From Anadara kagoshimensis (taxonomy: Eukaryota > Mollusca > Bivalvia > Arcoida > Arcidae): 64,000 bases of DNA. The position numbers and the translations under genes were made by a program. The notes under the pieces were generated by a model that ran no database searches, was not told the DNA's origin, and saw nothing but the letters and a program-made list of their open reading frames with translations. Positions 49,574 to 56,794 of this stretch are shown here, in pieces (the first letter of the stretch is position 1; each line of letters opens with the position of its first letter). The stretch lies in the NCBI GenBank assembly GCA_021292105.1, contig CM037872.1:8295291-8359290 (forward strand). The letters are read 5' to 3'.

Positions 49574-52500
49574 ATCATCATCATCATCACCATCATCATA
49601 ACTATTCATGTCATAATATCATCTTCTTCATCATCATAACCATCAGTAGTAGAATTCATGTTACCAACACTGTTTTCATCATCATCGTCATCATCATCAT
49701 CATCAGCAGCAGCATCATCATGATTCATCATCTTCATCAGAACTTCTCATGTCATATCAACATCAAAAAATGAAATCATATTCATCATCACCGTCTTCAT
49801 CAGTAACTACTCATGTCACATTCCCATCACTGTCATCATAATCATAATCATTATCATCATAGGCAACAGCAGAACCATAACCATCATCATCACTACTTTC
49901 CTACGTTCAGCACTATCAGTGCTTTGATTTTCTTTGAAGTTGTTTACCTATGAAGCTTATTTGTGATATATATATATAGAAAAAGTTTGAGAAATAGTCT
50001 TGCCGATTTATTTCATAAGAGTTTTTGAGATATAATACAATAATACAATTATTAAAAGAAGTTTAACATATATACATTGCCTTTTTAATGTTTGCTTATT
50101 ATTAGGGGGGGTTAAATTTCTATAACAAAAATAGTGATTTTGAGAATTAATACCCAATGTTTACCTTTTGTGTTAACTGTATTACAATTATTTTATGTTA
50201 AAAGTTTTATGAAATAAATTAAGTTTGTAACTTTACAATTATAAATAGGTAGCACACAAAGTATAAAGTGAAGGTTTTTTAAAAACTCTTGTGTTTGGGG
50301 TTCATAAACTTAATAAGTCCCCCTTCCTATGTGTTCAGGAATATAGTACCAATACACTTAACTGTCATAGTTATTTTTTTGAAGATTATGGAGTTTGAGA
50401 AAATGTACAAATAACTTCTTTTTTTTAAATGATGATGACGATGACGGAAACTTGCTCTGTGAAAAAAAAAAAAACCTTGAAAACTATTTAACAGATCTTT
50501 ATGAAACTTCACAGAAATAATCTTTGTATTGACTTCATATTTTGATTATGGCACATGCTTGGGGATTTTTCAGTTGGGGAACAGTGATGCAATAAAAAAT
50601 TAAATCTAACTGCTGTAGCTCAGTTGGTAGAGAACTCACTTCGTAAGTGGGAGGTCGTGGGTTTGAACCCTGGCCAGGTCTGACCTAAGACTTGAAATAA
50701 GGTAGTGACTTCTTTTGCCAAGCACTCGGCATTACGAAATGAAAGTCATGGTTTTTTAGGATGGGAACTTAAAATAAACGAAGTCCCGTGTCACGGTGGG
50801 CTTGGCAGGCTAAAGAACCCTGCTGTATAATGCCATAGCCGCAACACACAGGCAAAATTTCTGCACTTTCGCCTTAAGCTGGCGACGTCTAGATATAAGT
50901 GAAATATTCTTGACTGGGACGTTAAACACCGTTACTCAACTCAACTCAACTCCTTACCCACAAAATATTACCACAATAAAGTCTTTGCAATGAAGATACT
51001 AGCTATTGTCAGCATATGATAATGCAGTTTTCTAGGAACTTTTCCCAGTCTCAAAGGTAGAAGGTAAGTTTTTTTTTAAAAATAAATGTAACAAAATCAC
51101 GGACTCCAAATGTCGATCTACAGTGTATCCATTTCTTGGACATGATTTATATGTAGTCATGGAATTATTTATTATATTTATTGTTTACATGTTATTTTTA
51201 TAGGTGTACAAAGACGGTAAACCAAGTCATTTTGTTGATGCATATGAAAAATCTATGTCAAACTGGATGAGATATGTAAACTGTGCTAGAACAGAAACTG
51301 AACAGAATTTAGCTGCTTTTCAATACAAAGGTGAAATCTATTACAGATCTTATAAACATATATCAGCAGGGTCGGAGCTGTTGGTTTGGTATGGTCAGCA
51401 GTATGGACAAGATCTTAATATTTACAGACATGATAAAGAATCTTTGACTGACTGGATACAACCTAAACTAATAAATGGAGAAGGTTTGTTATATTGGCAT
51501 TCATATGATATGATTTCCCTGGCAATTTGACCAAATTGTTTGATGTGGTTTCTAATGTGATGAATTTCTTCTACTGTTTGTGTAAGTCACATCACTAGAC
51601 TTGTAGACTCTACTTTTGTGTCATCTGCTATCTGTTGACACATAAGGGTAACCATCTGTCACACTATAAATGTTCTTTCCATTGTGGTCCTCCTGCATCT
51701 GTAGTATCACACTATTGCACTGTATTTGCAGCTCCTCTTGAACAATTTATATTGATTGAATATTAAACTAGTATTGAGACATTGCCAGCTATAGGTAAAG
51801 TGGCAGAAATTTTTACCTTTGCAGTGCACTTAGGGCAATGTGCAGGGAGGGTTCATTAACATGCCATGCCTAATGTGACACAGGGGATCAGATCTTAAGG
51901 TCTTGAGAAGGATCCCATGACTTTCATTTTTAAATGCCTAGTTCTTGGAGAAAGAACGGTAAATACTTTTTTCAAGTCATGGTCAGGCCTTGCCAGGTTG
52001 TTCTTAACCATGACCTCTGACATACCTGATCTATTTATAAGAATCTTATCAAACTTCCGAGATATTTTTAATGTGAACTAAAGCATATATGCACCTGATC
52101 ATGCTGATATGAGCTTTTCCACTCAATTGAATTAATGATCAAAATATAACTTTGCAAAAAGGAATGTGGTATACTACAATGTATTTAGAAATAAAGTAAG
52201 ATTGTTTCATGAGTTTTAACACTAGGTGTTTGTCAAAATTGAACCAAAGTTAGACCATACATGTTACTTTTATTTGGGGATAGAAATTCAATTTTAAGGC
52301 TGTTCAATTTACGTTGCTCATAGGAAGTTTTTGTTCAGATTGATTATAAACTCACTACATTAAATCTCAATAATAATGTTACTGAAAATTACTCAAGAGC
52401 CAAGGGATTTAACAGATTAAGATTTGATCCAAAGCTGGTATTAATATATTGCATATATGAGACCTAATTTGTAGGAGACTGCCTTATCCATATATACCAA

Positions 52501-53923
52501 GGTTACATTTAATGAATTTATTTGATTTAAAAGACTTGAATATCAAATCCATATTTGGTCTGCATATTGACCATTGTGATACTTCCCTTGAAATGAAATA
52601 AGGACACTGGTAGTAGAAATAAAACATTAATTATATGATTTAATTGATATAAGATAGTTCCTGTTCTGTTGTAATATTTGCCCTTTTTTATTACCAATTG
52701 GTTTGTGTTCTGTGTCATTCCAACAAATAGTCATAAATGATTGGTTTGTCCATGCAGTTGCATAGATTACACGTATGCTCAATTTTCTTGTAATTATGAT
52801 TCTTGCTATATTTTCAGAGATATATTCTTGTAAGCTGTGTAAGGGTCAAGCTTTCTCTTCATTGGAGTATTTGTACAAACATGCAAAACACAAACATGGA
52901 GCTGGACATATTTTTCAACCAAAACACCAGTTACAAGAAAAATACAACAGTTTATCCAAAGTGGTTGGACATTTGTTAAAATATAAGAGAGGAGATTTAG
53001 TAAAATCAGAAGAAAACTTGACTAGTACCAACAAAAGCAACACAAATAATATTGGAATCAATTTAAACCTTGACCCATCAGTGTGTATTGTCTGTGGAAA
53101 GAAACTCGATTCTGATAAAAGAAAATTCCTAATTAAAGGTATATCAAATATGTGTAAAATCTGTGATAAAAACAATTACCTGAAGCATGACTTATATGAT
53201 ATGCTTGAAAAGCACATCATTGAAGAAAGAGCTTCAAAACAACATACAGGAAGTAAACCATATAAATGTGATGTTTGTGGTAAATGTTTCAATCGGAATT
53301 GTAATCTTCAAAGACACTACAGAACACATACAGGAAGTAAACCATATAAATGTGATGTTTGTGGTAAATGTTTCAGTGTAAGTAGTAATCTTCAAACACA
53401 CTACAGAACACATACAGGAAGTCAACCATATAAATGTGATGTTTGTGGTAAATGTTTCAGTGTTAGTACTAATCTTCAAACACACTACAGAACACATACA
53501 GGAAGTAAACCATATAAATGTGATGTTTGTGGTAAATGTTTCAATCGGAATGGTCATCTTCAAACACACTACAGAACACATACAGGAAGTAAACCATATA
53601 AATGTGATGTTTGTGGTAAATGTTTCAATCGGAATTGTAATCTTCAAAGACACTACAGAACACATACAGGAAGTCAACCATATAAATGTGATGTTTGTGG
53701 TAAATGTTTTAGTGTTAATGGTAGTCTTCAAAGACACTACAGAACACATACAGGAAGTCAACCATATAAATGTGATGTTTGTGGTAAATGTTTCAGTCAG
53801 AATGGTCATCTTCAAACACACTACAGAACACATACAGGAAGTCAACCATATAAATGTGATGTTTGTGGTAAATGTTTTAGTGATAATAGTAATCTTCAAA
53901 CGCATTACAGAACACATACATAA
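22236..53923 (+). CDS. PRDM9: PRDM9-like histone methyltransferase: KRAB, SSXRD, PR/SET, C2H2 array (complete, nine coding exons)
   Basis: In vertebrates PRDM9 binds DNA through its C-terminal fingers and methylates H3K4 and H3K36 nearby, marking sites of meiotic double-strand breaks. Nine exons with GT-AG borders join in phase into 743 residues (human is 894). Order: KRAB-like domain (about 30-77), SSXRD motif [10 protein letters not shown] (91-100), pre-SET knuckle C190-x2-C193-x7-C201-x2-H204, PR/SET (about 225-346) with Tyr263, Tyr329 and Tyr345 at the places of human Y276, Y341 and Y357, a lone finger from C380, a Cys4 motif (465-491), and eight C2H2 fingers (526-743). The start ATG at 22236 has context AAAATGG. 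No stop or frameshift interrupts it. Only PRDM9 combines these domains. Introns total about 29.4 kb and are full of transposons. Meiotic function in this animal is inference. Confidence 0.95.
22427..23211. mobile_element. hAT-like non-autonomous transposon (785 bp), PRDM9 intron 1
   Basis: Termini TAGGGCTGTGGATTG and TCGTTGCAGCCCTA share the inverted TAGGGCTG core. Flanks CGGCAGAT (22419-22426) and CAGCAGAT (23212-23219) are an 8-bp target duplication with one mismatch, as hAT transposition makes. No transposase frame. Compare 30154-30931. Confidence 0.8.
23316..23356 (+). repeat. SINE 3'-tail fragment
   Basis: AGTATAAGTGAAAAGCTGGC and ATTAAACTCCATTACTC match the tail of the 3104-type SINE. 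Very short, so tentative. Confidence 0.4.
23660..24104. mobile_element. CAGGGTT-terminal MITE abutting PRDM9 exon 2
   Basis: A 445-bp element runs from CAGGGTTTGCACAGATCTGG to TACTAACCCTG and is flanked by TATATA on both sides (23654-23659, 24105-24110). The interior repeats the phrase GAAAAGTCA(T) several times. Its right end lies 17 bp from the splice acceptor of the KRAB exon. Confidence 0.75.
24122..24296 (+). CDS. PRDM9: PRDM9 exon 2, KRAB-like domain
   Basis: Acceptor GTTGCAG (24115-24121), donor GTATGT at 24297. Residues 8-65. The stretch [12 protein letters not shown], then [20 protein letters not shown], matches the PRDM9 KRAB box pattern (F-x-D/K-I..YF..EEW....K..YRNV..NY..L...G). 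Ends in phase 1. Confidence 0.92.
24410..24436. repeat. Perfect 27-bp palindrome
   Basis: Arms TTGTATCACCACA and TGTGGTGATACAA around a single C. It lies 114 bp after the KRAB exon and could form a hairpin in the pre-mRNA. No function assigned. Confidence 0.9.
25085..25472. mobile_element. Tc1/mariner-type MITE, 388 bp, TA target duplication
   Basis: Inverted ends CAGTCGTTTTACCAGTTCCG and CGGAACTGGTAAAACAACTG flanked by TA on each side. No transposase. In PRDM9 intron 2. Confidence 0.88.
26608..28185 (+). repeat. AGCTCACCTGAGCC repeat element, full length, about 145-bp internal tandem units
   Basis: Starts TTTTTAGCTCACCTGAGCCG with hairpin GAGCCGAAGGCTC; ends TCAGGTGAGCGTTAAGGCCC and ATGGGCCTCTTGTTT. 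The middle has five or more units of about 145 bp with TATAGGCATGTATATTGGAA, GATCATTTTGATATATGAAT and AGGTTCAAAGGTCAAGGTCA. Near-identical copy at 60105-61665; partial copies at 41760, 55467, 63219 (minus) and 12949 (minus). Non-coding; mechanism of spread unclear. Confidence 0.9.
28676..28807 (+). CDS. PRDM9: PRDM9 exon 3, end of KRAB and SSXRD
   Basis: Acceptor TTCAG (28671-28675), donor GTTTCT at 28808. Residues 66-109: [12 protein letters not shown] ends the KRAB region, a basic stretch follows, then [10 protein letters not shown], the SSXRD signature seen as DSDEEWTP in mammalian PRDM9 and SSX proteins. Confidence 0.95.
29366..29422. repeat. Inverted repeat around GGGAGATATCTCCC
   Basis: ATTTATTGCCTATGTGT and ACACAAAGGCAATAAAT flank the perfect palindrome GGGAGATATCTCCC. 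Two nearby TGACGTCA motifs (29179 and 29196) add further symmetry. Probably a MITE remnant. Confidence 0.75.
30154..30931. mobile_element. hAT-like non-autonomous transposon (778 bp), PRDM9 intron 3
   Basis: Perfect 12-bp inverted ends TAGGGCTGTGAC and GTCACAGCCCTA with a perfect 8-bp target duplication GCTAGAAT (30146-30153, 30932-30939). Subterminal regions repeat CGGGTACCCG words on both sides. No transposase frame. Same size and ends as 22427-23211 but a different interior. Confidence 0.92.
30940..32872. other. PRDM9 intron 3, remainder: nothing recognised
   Basis: AT-rich intronic DNA without any exon in phase or recognisable repeat apart from a short (TTTAG)n run near 30980. Confidence 0.5.
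32873..32958 (+). CDS. PRDM9: PRDM9 exon 4, basic linker
   Basis: Acceptor TTTTCAG (32866-32872), donor GTATGT at 32959. Residues 110-138, containing [10 protein letters not shown], a Lys-rich linker that may serve nuclear import. Accepted because both splice phases fit and no stop appears, not because of homology. Confidence 0.75.
32959..35860. other. PRDM9 intron 4, 5' part: hairpin at 34010-34160
   Basis: Two short diverged repeats with GAGGTCAAGGTCACAGGACC (33310) and GAGGTCACATGACC (33460) lie here. At 34010-34160 TATCCATGTAGGAAAGGGAAATCT (abridged) is mirrored by AGATTTCCTTATTCTACATG, an inverted repeat of about 50 bp per arm. No exon seen. Confidence 0.55.
35896..36282 (+). pseudogene. 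LINE ORF1 fragment (L1 ORF1p-like RRM/C-terminal domain)
   Basis: Reads [42 protein letters not shown] and [15 protein letters not shown]. The pattern 'I.N.HRI....RP.IVKF....D...IL......R......I..DL......KR..L' is that of the RNA-binding domain of L1-type ORF1 proteins. The N-terminal coiled coil is missing. A 61-bp stretch at its 3' end is duplicated in tandem (about 36228-36351). Confidence 0.75.
36283..37190. repeat. Tandemly duplicated spacer and (AT)n
   Basis: Blocks containing GATTGACTTGTGTTAT and ACCCATTGATAGATAG recur at 36340 and 36710. A unit with CATGTATTGATAAGATATGC recurs at 36895 and 37017. Ends with (AT)n at about 37160-37188. Located between the ORF1 and ORF2 remnants. Confidence 0.8.
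37462..41181 (+). pseudogene. LINE ORF2: APE endonuclease and reverse transcriptase, inactivated
   Basis: Endonuclease motifs in order: [13 protein letters not shown] after a frame change near 37575, SIYAPN, CGDWN, and GYRSDHSAI, which are the catalytic Asn, Glu/Asp and His motifs of apurinic-type endonucleases. RT motifs: [43 protein letters not shown] and the active site YADDTAI. The endonuclease frame closes at 38180, and the RT is crossed by stops at 38968, 39274 and elsewhere. Ancestral function was target-primed reverse transcription; this copy cannot make a full protein. Confidence 0.88.
41496..41646 (+). CDS. PRDM9: PRDM9 exon 5, linker and start of pre-SET
   Basis: Acceptor TTTTTGTAG ends at 41495, donor GTAAGT at 41647. 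Residues 139-188: a charged Lys/Glu linker, then [20 protein letters not shown] and DEYL. The 'Y.LR.....Y.....P.DDDYLYC' pattern is the PRDM9 pre-SET entry. Phase 1 exit joins AT of exon 6 to make Tyr189. Confidence 0.93.
41760..42823 (+). repeat. AGCTCACC-family repeat, 5'-truncated
   Basis: Six or so tandem units with TATAGGCATGTATATTAGAA, ACGATCATTTTGATGTATAG and GGGTTCAAAGGTCAAGGTCA, ending TCAGGTGAGCGTATCAGGCC and ATGGGCCTCTTGTTT. Head missing. Confidence 0.88.
42824..43710. other. PRDM9 intron 5, remainder: nothing recognised
   Basis: AT-rich intronic DNA. No exon in phase and no repeat matched in this window. Confidence 0.5.
43711..43787 (+). CDS. PRDM9: PRDM9 exon 6, pre-SET zinc knuckle
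   Basis: Acceptor TTTTAG (43705-43710), donor GTATTT at 43788. Residues 189-214. [17 protein letters not shown] has C-x2-C-x7-C-x2-H, exactly the spacing of the human pre-SET knuckle (CEMC...CAAHG) that binds one zinc. Short but unmistakable. Confidence 0.96.
44500..44695 (-). pseudogene. Non-LTR retrotransposon fragment, RT C-terminus
   Basis: Minus strand reads [20 protein letters not shown] then [15 protein letters not shown] and KDNVEA, the W-x-P-x-x-K-R-x-x-G-R-P-K tail of animal LINE polyproteins. Related in kind to 8660-9085, but sequence differs. One in-frame stop. Confidence 0.7.
44834..44905. repeat. Fragment of 'TATACCCCCAC...GGGGGTATA' repeat
   Basis: TATACCCCCACAAACGAAGT then TTAGGGGGGTATATAGGA is an imperfect palindrome followed by CCGTCCATCTGTCTGTC. 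A similar arrangement (ATCCCCCACTCCAACAAAG...GGTGGAGGATGTAGGA) is at 45330-45400. Both look like 5' ends of dispersed repeats. Confidence 0.6.
45102..45305 (+). CDS. PRDM9: PRDM9 exon 7, first half of PR/SET domain
   Basis: Acceptor TTTATAG (45095-45101), donor GTAAGC at 45306. Residues 215-282, phase 0 on both sides. [20 protein letters not shown] is the SET start (human [20 protein letters not shown]). [11 protein letters not shown] contains Tyr263, equivalent to human Y276. It ends SSGYAWQ against human NNGYSWL. Confidence 0.97.
45306..46677. other. PRDM9 intron 7, 5' part: nothing recognised beyond a repeat fragment
   Basis: Apart from the short repeat start at 45330 no exon or element is recognised. 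Confidence 0.5.
46684..47723. mobile_element. 1040-bp TIR element built of palindromic GATATC/ATCGAT/CATATG words
   Basis: Perfect 35-bp inverted ends start TATGAGGCGCCGTTTCTATA and finish with the exact complement. TTCTTT (46678-46683 and 47724-47729) is a perfect 6-bp target duplication. Both flanking thirds (about 46720-46885 and 47360-47690) are chains of self-complementary words: GGATATCC, AAATCGATTT, GCATATGC. A unique centre (46890-47355) has no transposase. The peptides readable here (MDIHKSNF...) are by-products of the repeat. Confidence 0.9.
47730..48240. other. PRDM9 intron 7, middle: nothing recognised
   Basis: AT-rich, no supported feature. Confidence 0.5.
48245..49258. repeat. 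Degenerate (GAT)n array with higher-order units
   Basis: About 1 kb dominated by GATGATGAT, interrupted by recurring phrases such as GTGACATGAGGATTTCTGAT, GAGTTCTGTTGCTGC and TCTTCATGTTGATGA. This shows a longer unit was amplified and then decayed. His/Ser-rich open frames on the minus strand are artefacts. Confidence 0.92.
49374..49892. repeat. (CAT)n array, inverted relative to 48245-49258
   Basis: ATCATCATCATCAGCAGCAG blocks with TTCATGTCATATCATCTTCT phrases. It is the reverse complement type of the preceding (GAT)n array, 115 bp away, so the two could pair as a very long imperfect hairpin in the intron RNA. Confidence 0.92.
49893..50610. other. PRDM9 intron 7, 3' part before the SINE: nothing recognised
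   Basis: AT-rich, short homopolymers, no exon in phase. Confidence 0.5.
50611..50950 (+). mobile_element. tRNA-derived SINE, near full length
   Basis: Same family as 3104-3443: head CTGTAGCTCAGTTGGTAGAG, B box GGTCGTGGGTTTGAACCC, body with AAGCACTCGGCATTACGAAA, tail GACTGGGACGTTAAACACC, then CAACTCAACTCAACTC. In PRDM9 intron 7, 250 bp from the second SET exon. Confidence 0.9.
51204..51483 (+). CDS. PRDM9: PRDM9 exon 8, second half of PR/SET domain
   Basis: Acceptor TTTATAG (51197-51203), donor GTTTGT at 51484. Residues 283-375. [10 protein letters not shown] (302-311) is identical to human. EQNLAAFQY, then IYYRS with Tyr329 and [11 protein letters not shown] with Tyr345, match human Y341 and the catalytic Y357. 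A 25-residue tail after the SET domain leads to the finger exon. Phase 1 exit. Confidence 0.97.
51784..52015 (-). repeat. SINE fragment, minus strand, PRDM9 intron 8
   Basis: GCCAGCTATAGGTAAAGTGG, then GACTTTCATTTTTAAATGCC and CTTGGAGAAAGAACGG, then CAAGTCATGGTCAGGCC. These are the reverse complement of the body of the 3104 SINE, with the tRNA head eroded. Confidence 0.75.
52016..52817. other. PRDM9 intron 8, 3' part: nothing recognised
   Basis: AT-rich, ends with the acceptor ATATTTTCAG at 52808-52817. Confidence 0.5.
52818..53923 (+). CDS. PRDM9: PRDM9 exon 9: lone finger, Cys4 module, eight-finger array
   Basis: Residues 376-743. First a lone finger [20 protein letters not shown], at the place of the SET-proximal finger of human PRDM9 (CPSCCLAFSS). 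Then a 70-residue linker, a C-x2-C-x19-C-x2-C motif (465-491), and from 526 eight fingers of the form C-x2-C-x12-H-x3-H joined by TGSKPYK or TGSQPYK. The array and its linker are in one exon, as in vertebrate PRDM9. Stop TAA at 53921 follows the last HYRTHT directly, so there is no tail beyond the array. Confidence 0.97.
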
Positions 53924-53938
53924 AATGTTATATTTGTG
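53255..53938 (+). repeat. PRDM9: 84-bp coding minisatellite, eight units plus a relic
   Basis: First Cys codons lie exactly every 84 bp: 53267, 53351, 53435, 53519, 53603, 53687, 53771, 53855. Between units the DNA is almost invariant except in the helix codons. Positions -1, 2, 3, 6 read R C N R; V S N T; V T N T; R G H T; R C N R; V G S R; Q G H T; D S N T. Unit 1 and unit 5 helices are identical, as expected after unit copying. Few synonymous changes exist (TTC/TTT, GTA/GTT, CAC/CAT, ACA/ACG), mostly in units 6 and 8. A relic of a ninth unit follows the stop. Confidence 0.97.
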
Positions 53939-55466
53939 GTAAAGTATTAAAAAAAACCAGGATTTTACTACAAAAATGAATTTATGATTTCTGCATGTTG
54001 CATGCATATAAAATTTTATATGTATAATTCTTTGTCTCCATTTTTGCTGTAAAATCCTGTTGAATTTATCTTATTCTCTTTTGATTTTATTTAAAATCAA
54101 ATGAACACCTGCAGAGGAAGTGTCAAATGGAAGTATAAGTTGTCAATTTCAGTATTAAAGGGCAAGATTATTTTATCAATGTAACAACTGAAAAATTGCC
54201 AAATTTAGTTTCTACATGTGTACATGTTATTTTCCTTCTACTAAATATTTAACAATTTTACTTATTACCCAGGATATGGTATCTCCATGCTTAATTAAGT
54301 TTTTTTTTTTTTGGGGGGGGGGGGGGGGGGGTTGCAGGATCATAAACTTTGAACAAGGTATGTTTGATCACTAGTTGTCAGATATGGAATGGTGCAGGGG
54401 GAAACCAGTGTGCCCCTCCCTTAAAATTTATAATTTTATAAGAGTGGTACTTATTTTATTGTTAAATTGTTGAGGTCTTGTTGTCTAAGCAAAATGCATA
54501 AAACTTTCATTAACTTTAATCAAACTTCCTGAATCATTTACAGATGTCTTGATTTTGTCAAATTTAAATTGTTCAAATCATCAAAGATTTTAGATTTTTC
54601 TCAAATATTGCACAGGTTAACATCTACTAAGATACTTTAGAATTAATACAATATCCGTATTGAAATGGTCTTTACAGGTCATTGGGCATAGGTCATGATA
54701 GGATACATATGATATTTATAAACCAACAATATGATATGTAAGGTGAAAGAAAGCAATTCCTGACAAGAAAGGAATCTACAACTTACAAAAAAAAAAAAAA
54801 AAAAGATGTGCTTATATCCAGTGATAAATGTTTTTGGGATGCCCCTGAATTTTGATCTTCACACATTCAGCCATGATGTCGCTACTTCTAAGTTACCTAA
54901 AATTAGTATACAATAAAACTCCCAGGGTGAAAAATGAATGGTTAATTTAGAATTGGTGTAATGCAAAGTGACTTTGCCATAAGGTGCCATGAACCCAAAC
55001 ATCTTATTAAAAAGTTAAAATGAACCATTAACCTGTTATACTTTCAAATTGTATATGGTTGCAACCCTAGTAGCAAACCAATTTAACATTATATGTTGAT
55101 AAATCTATTGCACATGGTTTTAATTTATAAGTATATTTTGATCCAAAAATGTTTCAAATAAACTATAAGATAAATAAAAAAATACATTTTTAATCAAAAC
55201 AAATATCCAGTGCCTAGGCTTGATTAGTTTAATCAATGATTAACAAAAATTAAAAAATTGATATAAATCAACAACTAATTAAAATTTGATAGTTTTATAA
55301 CAATGTGTTTTAGTTTGATGATATTTTATTCATTTTTGATAATTTCATCATTATATTCACAGTATACATGGTATATCTGAACTTTTACAAAATTAAAATT
55401 TTGACTAACCAGTTGATTAAACTAATCAAGCTCCCAACAACTGGTCCCAGTTCTTTTGTGCATAAC
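53924..55466. other. 3' flank of PRDM9, probable 3' UTR and intergenic
   Basis: No gene. A T13-G18 homopolymer pair lies at about 54300-54331 and an A-run at 54787-54804. Candidate poly(A) signal AATAAA occurs near 54913; none is convincing nearer the stop. Confidence 0.5.
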
Positions 55467-56794
55467 TTTTTAGCTCACTTGAGCCATAGGCTCAAATCTA
55501 GATGAGCTATTGCCAACTATCTTTGTCTTTTGTGTGTCGTGTGTAAACTTTTCATTTTAATCAATTCCTCCAAAACTACAAAGAAGCCAAATTGGATGAT
55601 ATTTGCAGTAATGATGTCTGGGTGAGGGGCTTTCAGAAAGGATTATGCCCCCATTTGGGCCCTATAAAGGGGAAATTGTAAAAATCTTTAAAAATCATCT
55701 CCTCTGAACTTACAAGAGATATAGCTTAGATATTTCATGTAAAACATACTTAGGGCACCTAGTTTCAGATTTGCGCAAATTGTAACTGTAGGGACCAAAA
55801 TGGGGAAATAGCAAGGTACTTAAGGGGGAAATTGATAAAATTTCTTGAAAACTATAAACTTTTTGTATAGGCATGTATATTAAATACTGTAGGCATTTGC
55901 CTAACGATCATTTTGATGTATGAAGAAAGGTCATAGATGCGAACGAATACTTAAAAGGTTAATTAACTTAATTATCTGAAAAACTATCAGCTTTTTTATA
56001 TAGGCATGTATATTAGAATATTGTAGGCATTTGCACAACAATAATTTTGATATACGAATGAAGGTCATAGGTTCAAAGGTCAAGGTCATAGATGCAAACG
56101 AAACTTTGTATAGGCATGTATTTTAGAGTATAGGTATTGGCCTAACGGCATAAATGAAGGTCATGGGTTCAAAGGTCAAGGTCACATGCAAACAAATACT
56201 AAAATGGTTAATTACCTAAGAAACTATAAACTTTATGTGTAGACATGTATGTAAGGATATTGTAGGCATTTGCACAACAATCATTTTGATATATGGATGA
56301 AGGTAATAGGTTCAAAGGTCATAGATGCAAACGAATACTAAAATGGTTAATTATCTAAAAAAACTATAAAAAAATTTGTATAGGCACAGGTATTGGCCTA
56401 GCGATCATCTTGATATATAGATGAAGGTCATGGGTTCAAAGGTCAAAGTCACAGGTTCAAACAAATACATAAATGGTTAATTATCTCAAAAACTATAAAC
56501 TTTTTGTATAGGCATGTATATTGGAATATTGTAGGTATTGGCCTAATGAACATTTTGATATATAGATGTAGCTGTTTATAAATAATGTCTTGTAGCTAGA
56601 CTTTAGATTTAATATTTTATATGTAGCACTCCCAGGACAAGCTATAATGAATTTGAAAAAATCCTTGCATATAATTGGCCCTCACTGCTAACATTTGGAC
56701 ATTCTCTTTAATTGATGTCAATGACCATTGGACCTCTGCATGAGATATGTACTCAGCCTCAGATGAGCGTTAAGGCTTATGGTCCCCTTGTTTA
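55467..56794 (+). repeat. AGCTCACTTGAGCC repeat element, diverged full-length copy
   Basis: Starts TTTTTAGCTCACTTGAGCCA, hairpin GAGCCATAGGCTC; tandem middle with TATAGGCATGTATATT and GGTCATGGGTTCAAAGGTCA; ends CAGATGAGCGTTAAGGCTTA and CCTTGTTT. Older than the 26608 and 60105 copies judging by the many differences. Confidence 0.85.

Noticed and set aside
53255..53923. CRISPR-like array
   Set aside because: Regular period, but the 'spacers' are a few helix codons inside a continuous coding frame in an animal gene.
53436..53942. Second plus-strand frame of 168 codons across the fingers
   Set aside because: Shifted reading of the same minisatellite; the C2H2 frame is the one with conserved residues.
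53234..54007. Long minus-strand open frame of 257 codons opposite the finger array
   Set aside because: It is the mirror of the 84-bp coding repeat and shows only the repeat period; no start context, domain or splice support.
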